Source: Actinomycetes bacterium (GTDB lineage: Bacteria > Actinomycetota > Acidimicrobiia > Acidimicrobiales > RAAP-2). Taken from it: a stretch of DNA of 18,455 bases. The stretch is from NCBI GenBank assembly GCA_021791615.1, contig JAJYWG010000019.1, positions 1-18,455 on the forward strand. Direction: 5' to 3'. The notes under the pieces were generated by a model. It was not told where the DNA came from. It did no database searches and was given only the letters and a program-made list of their open reading frames with translations. The position numbers were made by a program, and so were the translations under genes. Position 1 is the first letter of the stretch, and the number at the start of each line of letters is the position of its first letter. Positions 14,929 to 18,455 of this stretch are shown here, piece by piece.

Positions 14929-16946
14929 CGTGGGCCTCGTCCCGCAATCAGCCGAAGGTAGGGCGAGAGCGCCAGAGCGGGCCAGAGCGGTCCACCGTGG
15001 CGACGGCACAGCACCGCCCATTCGGCGACTGGGAGCCCTTTCGGCGAGGCAGCTCGCCGGAGGCGTTCGCGGCGGCTCAGTGTCTCGTCTCGAAATGTGT
15101 CGGCGCGGGGGTTGACGCTGCAGGTGCCGACATGACCGGGAGCGAGAAATACCTGACACCCGGCCGAGCGAGCCCGGAACCCGTAGTCAAAGTCGCCCAT
15201 GGCGTGGGTGAACTTCTCATCGATGTTCCCCACTACCGAGTACACCGATCTGGGTATGAGGACGACATTGCCGTTCATCGTGTCACAGGACTGAGGTGTG
15301 TCGGTGGGTGTGACCTGGGCAAAGGCCATCCGCCGCAAGCGGCTGATCCTTCGGACCCCGCCGTAGGTCGTGGTCCCCGTCTGCGGGTCGCAGACCGAGC
15401 CCGTCACCACCGACAGCGGCTGACGCCCAGCGCAGAGGGTGGCGTAGGTCGCGAGCAACCGTTTGAGCGCGTCGGGGTAGAGCACGACATCGTCGTTGAG
15501 CCACAGCAGGTAGTCGGGGCGCGCCGGCACCGCTCGTGCGAAGGCGAGGCGCATTCCGCCGCCCCAGAACAAGTCACCCGTGCCTGGATTGATCTCGACG
15601 TGGGGATAGGCCGCAGCCACTGCCTCCGCGGTGCCGTCGTTGCTCGCGTCGTCGACCAGGTGAACATCGACCGTGACTCCCGGAATGGCGGCGGCCCGGA
15701 GACTCTCCAAACACGCCAGCGTGTGTTCCCGACGGTTGTGGCTGGTGACGAGGGCACTGATCGTCGCCGGCTCGACCGACGCGAAGGAGGCGGCGCTTGG
15801 CCGAACCGATGAGTGGTACAGGTCCGCGTACTGGGCCACGCCCCTCGGGGGAGAGAACCACCGTTCGGCCGTCTTGCGGAGGTCCCGTGATCGTTGATCG
15901 CGGTCTTTGCGGCCCAGGCATCGCTTGATCGCCCCCGAGAGAGCGACAGGCTCGGCTTCGACCGTGTCGATTGCGCTGCTCAACGCTGCGATGTCGCGTA
16001 GCGCGGGAATCCGGGTCACGAGCGTGGGTGTGCCGGTGGCGACGGCCTCGACCGCCGAGATACCAAGCCCTTCATTGCGCGATGGCATGACGAACAGGTC
16101 AGCGGCGCGGAGCACACGGCATACATCTTCTACGGTCCCCAGGAATCGGACCCGGTCGCCGAAACCAAGGCTCGCCGCGAGCCTGCGCTCGGCGATCCCC
16201 GCCTCACTGCTGTCGTCGCCGACGTGGAGATAGACTACGTTCGACAGTGTTGGCGCCGTCGCAATGGCCCGGATAATGGACTCGTGGTTCTTGGCCGGTG
16301 AACAATTGCCGACGCTGACTAGCACCTGGTCGTCGCCATGCAGACCGAGTCTGCCTCGAGCGGTATCGTGATCGGCGTCAGTAGTCTCACTGAACGTCTC
16401 GAGGTCACACCAGTTCCAGATGATCTCCGCCGGGTTGTGGAAGATGCGCCACTCATTGAGGCCGACACTCGGGCCGACTGCTATGTAGTCGACGCCGAGG
16501 TTCCTCAGCACTCGGCGCTGGATGATGCGCTCAATCCGCAGAGCACCACTAAGAGGCAAACAGCCATGCACCGTCTGCACCACCCGCGCCCCGGAGCCGA
16601 GGGCCTCGAGGGCGAGCCAGAAGTTGGCCCGCTCGACGTGGAGGTGGACGATGTCGGGCTTGATGGCGCGGAGCAATCTGGGAAACGACGTGAGCAATCG
16701 AGGCGCTGAGGGCGAGAGCCGGTGGCAGCGGTATCCGGCCTCTTCAAGGGTCCGGGCGTAGGACACAATGACATCCGCAACGGCCACTATCTCGCACTCG
16801 ATACCATGCTCGGCCCACAGGTCCGAGGCCACACGCATCATGACCGCGTCCCCCGACTGCCGGAGCTCGGAGAACACGTGTAGCACCCTCAGCGGAGCTG
16901 TGGGACTTGTCGGACTGCCGCGCTGACGTCGCCTCCGGCGGCTCAT
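14925..16946 (-). CDS. Two-domain glycosyltransferase: GT4 fused to GT2
   Basis: 673 residues, about twice the length of a single enzyme. Residues 19-385 form a GT4 module: LRVLHVFSELRQSGDA, IVHLHVERANF, TVHGCLPLSGAL, LVSVGNCSPAKNHE (209-222) and EX7E with E292 and E300 in NEGLGISAVEA. Residues 395-673 form a GT2 module: ISALVTSHNRREHTLACLES, the Asp pair VDDASNDGT (431-439), GDLFWGGGMRLAF, the metal-binding LWLNDDV (481-487), MNGNVVLIPRSVY, and GDFDYGFRARSAG (584-596) with the likely base. All key residues are present in both, so it may add two successive sugars. Overlaps: its stop with the next GT4 start, and its ATG with the stop of the 75-residue ORF. Confidence 0.9.
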   Translation of the reverse strand: MSRRRRRQRGSPTSPTAPLRVLHVFSELRQSGDAVMMRVASDLWAEHGIECEIVAVADVIVSYARTLEEAGYRCHRLSPSAPRLLTSFPRLLRAIKPDIVHLHVERANFWLALEALGSGARVVQTVHGCLPLSGALRIERIIQRRVLRNLGVDYIAVGPSVGLNEWRIFHNPAEIIWNWCDLETFSETTDADHDTARGRLGLHGDDQVLVSVGNCSPAKNHESIIRAIATAPTLSNVVYLHVGDDSSEAGIAERRLAASLGFGDRVRFLGTVEDVCRVLRAADLFVMPSRNEGLGISAVEAVATGTPTLVTRIPALRDIAALSSAIDTVEAEPVALSGAIKRCLGRKDRDQRSRDLRKTAERWFSPPRGVAQYADLYHSSVRPSAASFASVEPATISALVTSHNRREHTLACLESLRAAAIPGVTVDVHLVDDASNDGTAEAVAAAYPHVEINPGTGDLFWGGGMRLAFARAVPARPDYLLWLNDDVVLYPDALKRLLATYATLCAGRQPLSVVTGSVCDPQTGTTTYGGVRRISRLRRMAFAQVTPTDTPQSCDTMNGNVVLIPRSVYSVVGNIDEKFTHAMGDFDYGFRARSAGCQVFLAPGHVGTCSVNPRADTFRDETLSRRERLRRAASPKGLPVAEWAVLCRRHGGPLWPALALSPYLRLIAGRGPR

Positions 16947-17170
16947 TGGCAGGCCTTACTTCGAGGACCCGAGAGGGAGGAGCCGTACTTTAAGAACAGG
17001 GGTGATGCCGCAGGCAGAGGTTTGAGCACGGGAACGATGCGCTCTAGATGACAGAGCACCTGACGGTGACTGTCCGCCGCCCTCTGTATCAGCCTCCAGG
17101 GAGACAGTGTTTGTAGCCGAATCAAACAGCTCAGGGACACTGCCCTGGATCGCGTACGCCTCGTCCTCAT
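16943..17170 (-). CDS. Possible 75-residue coupled ORF; identity unknown
   Basis: The interval between the fucosyltransferase-like gene and the GT4-GT2 gene is filled exactly by this frame. Its ATG overlaps the upstream stop (ATGA at 17170-17167) and its TGA overlaps the downstream ATG (16946-16943). The product is basic, rich in Arg, Ser and Leu, with no signal peptide or domain I recognise. A competing frame, 17189-16956, reads more protein-like at its start (SFVGHNEDEAYAIQGSVPEL) and runs open upstream within the 3' end of the fucosyltransferase gene, so it could be a shifted continuation of that gene. I cannot tell which is expressed. Confidence 0.3.
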   Translation of the reverse strand: MRTRRTRSRAVSLSCLIRLQTLSPWRLIQRAADSHRQVLCHLERIVPVLKPLPAASPLFLKYGSSLSGPRSKACQ

Positions 17171-18216
17171 TGTGCCCTACGAACGACACCGTACATGCAT
17201 AAATCTGTGCTACTGGCGCGTACGAGAGCGCGAGCAGCCAGTGCGTCTGGCAGCCAGCGCGGCCATGATGGCGTGTGGGCCTGTACCGGTATACCGCGGA
17301 CTATCAGCACGGCTTCCGGGCCCTGGGAGGCGATCGACTCGGTGGTGGGGGGACCACCCGATGACGACTCATGGCCCCAGATGCTCAGCCAGCCATCTGT
17401 GTCGTTAAGGTGCTCCTGCGGCCAGCAGTAAAAGGCGTCGCTGAGGAATATTGCGAGTAGCGAGTAGCTGCTGATACTGGGAATGATAAAATCGCAGCTG
17501 GCTAACACGGCTAGGTCCTCGGTCGCTGATCCAGACAGCAGAGTTATGCTGCAGCCGGGCAGGTCGAGTAGATCCGCTAGGCGCTCACCCGGCAGGTTGG
17601 AGGCGACGTACACCTGGAGTGGCCTGTCTAGTCCTAGCTCCCTGTGAACCGAGTCGAGTACATCGCGATACCAAGCCTCCGGAATAGTCGCGTTGAAGAC
17701 TCCGGGTGTTACTTGTCCCTGGCTGTCAAAGTCTCCCCCCCGGATGTGTAGGCCAACCGTTACGACGCCACTCGCCACTGCGGGTAGAGATGCCAGGTGC
17801 CGCAACGCCGACTCTGTGCCAAGTAGGCGTGACCGAAGAAAAGGGCGTGCGCGTCGGATAGCGAGGTAGCCGTTCTGCATGCCAGTCGTGTGCCTCAATA
17901 TCAAGCCTGACTTCGTGCCGAGTCGCGCCCGCAATGCGCACATGGCGTCGTAGTAGTCGATCGCACCGAGCGTATCGAGCAAGGGTTGGTCGATCGTAGT
18001 CGCCGGGAGAGAGTGGACGGCGAGGTAGCGAATGGTTGCGGCGATGCCGCCAACGTCGAGTTCGCGGTCATAGCGGCGTGGGTTCAGCAGAAACGGCGGG
18101 TCCACGAGACGGGCATCAAAGGCGATGGCGCCGAGATATGCCTTAGCCCAGGGGAAAACCTCGTTGCCTAGGCCGGCGCCTCTAGTTGTAGTCATCTTAC
18201 CGACAGACCATCTCAT
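17167..18216 (-). CDS. GT11-like glycosyltransferase (alpha-1,2-fucosyltransferase family)
   Basis: 349 residues. The N-terminus TTTRGAGLGNEVFPWAKAYL matches the GT11 opening 'GGLGNQLFQYA'. GLHIRGGDF (155-163) is motif I, the GDP-sugar-binding 'H-RRGDY', with the second Arg replaced by Gly. QVYVASNLPGE (201-211) fits the 'SDD' strand, and DLAVLASCDFIIPSISSYSL (234-253) fits motifs II and III ('M--C-H-I-ANSSFSWW'), so the fold is clear but divergent. The donor may be GDP-fucose or another sugar. ATG 18216 has GAGG seven bases upstream (18227-18224 on the plus strand); ATG 18195 is an alternative. It is the first gene of the minus-strand operon, and its codon third positions look less GC-rich than those of its neighbours. 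Confidence 0.7.
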   Translation of the reverse strand: MRWSVGKMTTTRGAGLGNEVFPWAKAYLGAIAFDARLVDPPFLLNPRRYDRELDVGGIAATIRYLAVHSLPATTIDQPLLDTLGAIDYYDAMCALRARLGTKSGLILRHTTGMQNGYLAIRRARPFLRSRLLGTESALRHLASLPAVASGVVTVGLHIRGGDFDSQGQVTPGVFNATIPEAWYRDVLDSVHRELGLDRPLQVYVASNLPGERLADLLDLPGCSITLLSGSATEDLAVLASCDFIIPSISSYSLLAIFLSDAFYCWPQEHLNDTDGWLSIWGHESSSGGPPTTESIASQGPEAVLIVRGIPVQAHTPSWPRWLPDALAARALVRASSTDLCMYGVVRRAQ

Positions 18217-18327
18217 TGGTGTACCTCAGGTTCAGCCTAGATCCACCGAGGCAATTGGTCGCGAGAGCGGGTCTTCGCCCCCGCGCACCCTCCGCGGTAG
18301 GGAGAATGTGGACTATCGGAGGTGAGC

Positions 18328-18362
18328 TGGCGAGTTCCACCAGTCGTTGCAACGGTCCGGCC
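18328..18362 (+). repeat. Putative left end of second IS30-type element
   Basis: AGTTC at 18333 and GCAAC at 18349 repeat the words and the 16-base spacing seen at 7197 and 7213, and GGCC follows. The match outside these words is partial, so the two elements are related but not identical. The element's right end is outside the window. Between here and the fucosyltransferase start (18217-18327) I see only its ribosome site and a short CCGCGG-centred symmetry near 18290. Confidence 0.45.
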
Positions 18363-18373
18363 ATGATGGCCGG
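18357..18373 (+). promoter_or_regulatory. Hairpin in the leader of the second IS30-type element
   Basis: CCGGCCA, loop TGA, TGGCCGG: a perfect 7-base stem with a 3-base loop, ending 35 bases before the transposase ATG. It has the same geometry as 7279-7295 with most stem positions changed in a paired manner. It slightly overlaps the putative terminal repeat. Confidence 0.45.
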
Positions 18374-18408
18374 GTCACCCCGAAACAACGACCAGTGGAG
18401 AGACCATC

Positions 18409-18455
18409 ATGCCAGGGCAACCACTTCGCGCGGACGAGCGCGAGGAGATCCGTGC
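18409..18455 (+). CDS. IS30-family transposase, 5' end only
   Basis: Fifteen codons are visible from ATG 18409 before the window ends. They read MPGQPLRADEREEIRA (the last residue from a partial codon), which aligns with the start MPARLLTLHEREEIRA of the broken IS30 transposase at 7333. The leader shares ACCAGTGGAG just upstream of both starts. Whether this copy is intact cannot be seen. It points away from the polysaccharide operon and may mark the edge of the locus. Confidence 0.7.
   Translation, partial: MPGQPLRADEREEIR

Noticed and set aside
14832..15812. 326-residue plus-strand frame antisense to the GT4-GT2 gene
   Set aside because: The opposite strand encodes complete GT4 and GT2 motifs; this frame has none and is a codon-bias artefact.
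1..18455. CRISPR arrays, tRNA or rRNA genes
   Set aside because: No regularly spaced short repeats and no tRNA- or rRNA-like sequence were seen on reading, though no covariance search could be run.

Overview
The window looks like part of a surface-polysaccharide (exopolysaccharide or capsule) locus from a high-GC actinobacterium. The base composition is GC-rich, GTG and TTG starts are common, and a DUF4012 protein sits beside a Wzz/tyrosine-kinase fusion, a pairing typical of Actinobacteria. I cannot name a genus; an Acidimicrobiia-like lineage is a guess.

Layout. Positions 1-649 hold the 3' end of a DUF4012 gene. 650-1188 holds no intact gene, but a degraded glycosyltransferase tail is readable on the minus strand. 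1189-2805 is a chain-length regulator/BY-kinase fusion. 2806-4021 is a decayed stretch: a large inverted repeat, a GT4 glycosyltransferase broken by an in-frame TAG, and the shell of a SAM methyltransferase. 4022-6858 is a tight pair, an ABC exporter and a sulfotransferase sharing an ATGA overlap. 6912-8882 is an insertion-sequence graveyard with remnants of four families in alternating orientation: IS66 (-), IS30 (+), ISL3 (-) and ISAzo13 (+). 8938-10531 holds a DUF268 protein and a SAM methyltransferase-like protein on the plus strand. From 10578 to 18216 everything intact is on the minus strand: a lone GT4 enzyme, an 800-base decayed or unrecognised gap, then a compact operon read from high to low coordinates: GT11-like fucosyltransferase, possible 75-residue ORF, GT4-GT2 fusion, GT4, and Wzy/O-antigen-ligase-like membrane protein. 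The window ends in the start of a second IS30-type element.

How the parts could work together (inference). Glycosyltransferases build an oligosaccharide on a lipid carrier, the methyltransferase-like and sulfotransferase products could decorate it, the Wzy-like protein polymerises or ligates it, and the Wzz/BY-kinase controls chain length. No Wzx flippase is visible, so the ABC exporter is the only candidate here for moving lipid-linked sugar across the membrane. The dead genes and IS debris suggest a locus that has repeatedly gained and lost sugar-modifying genes.
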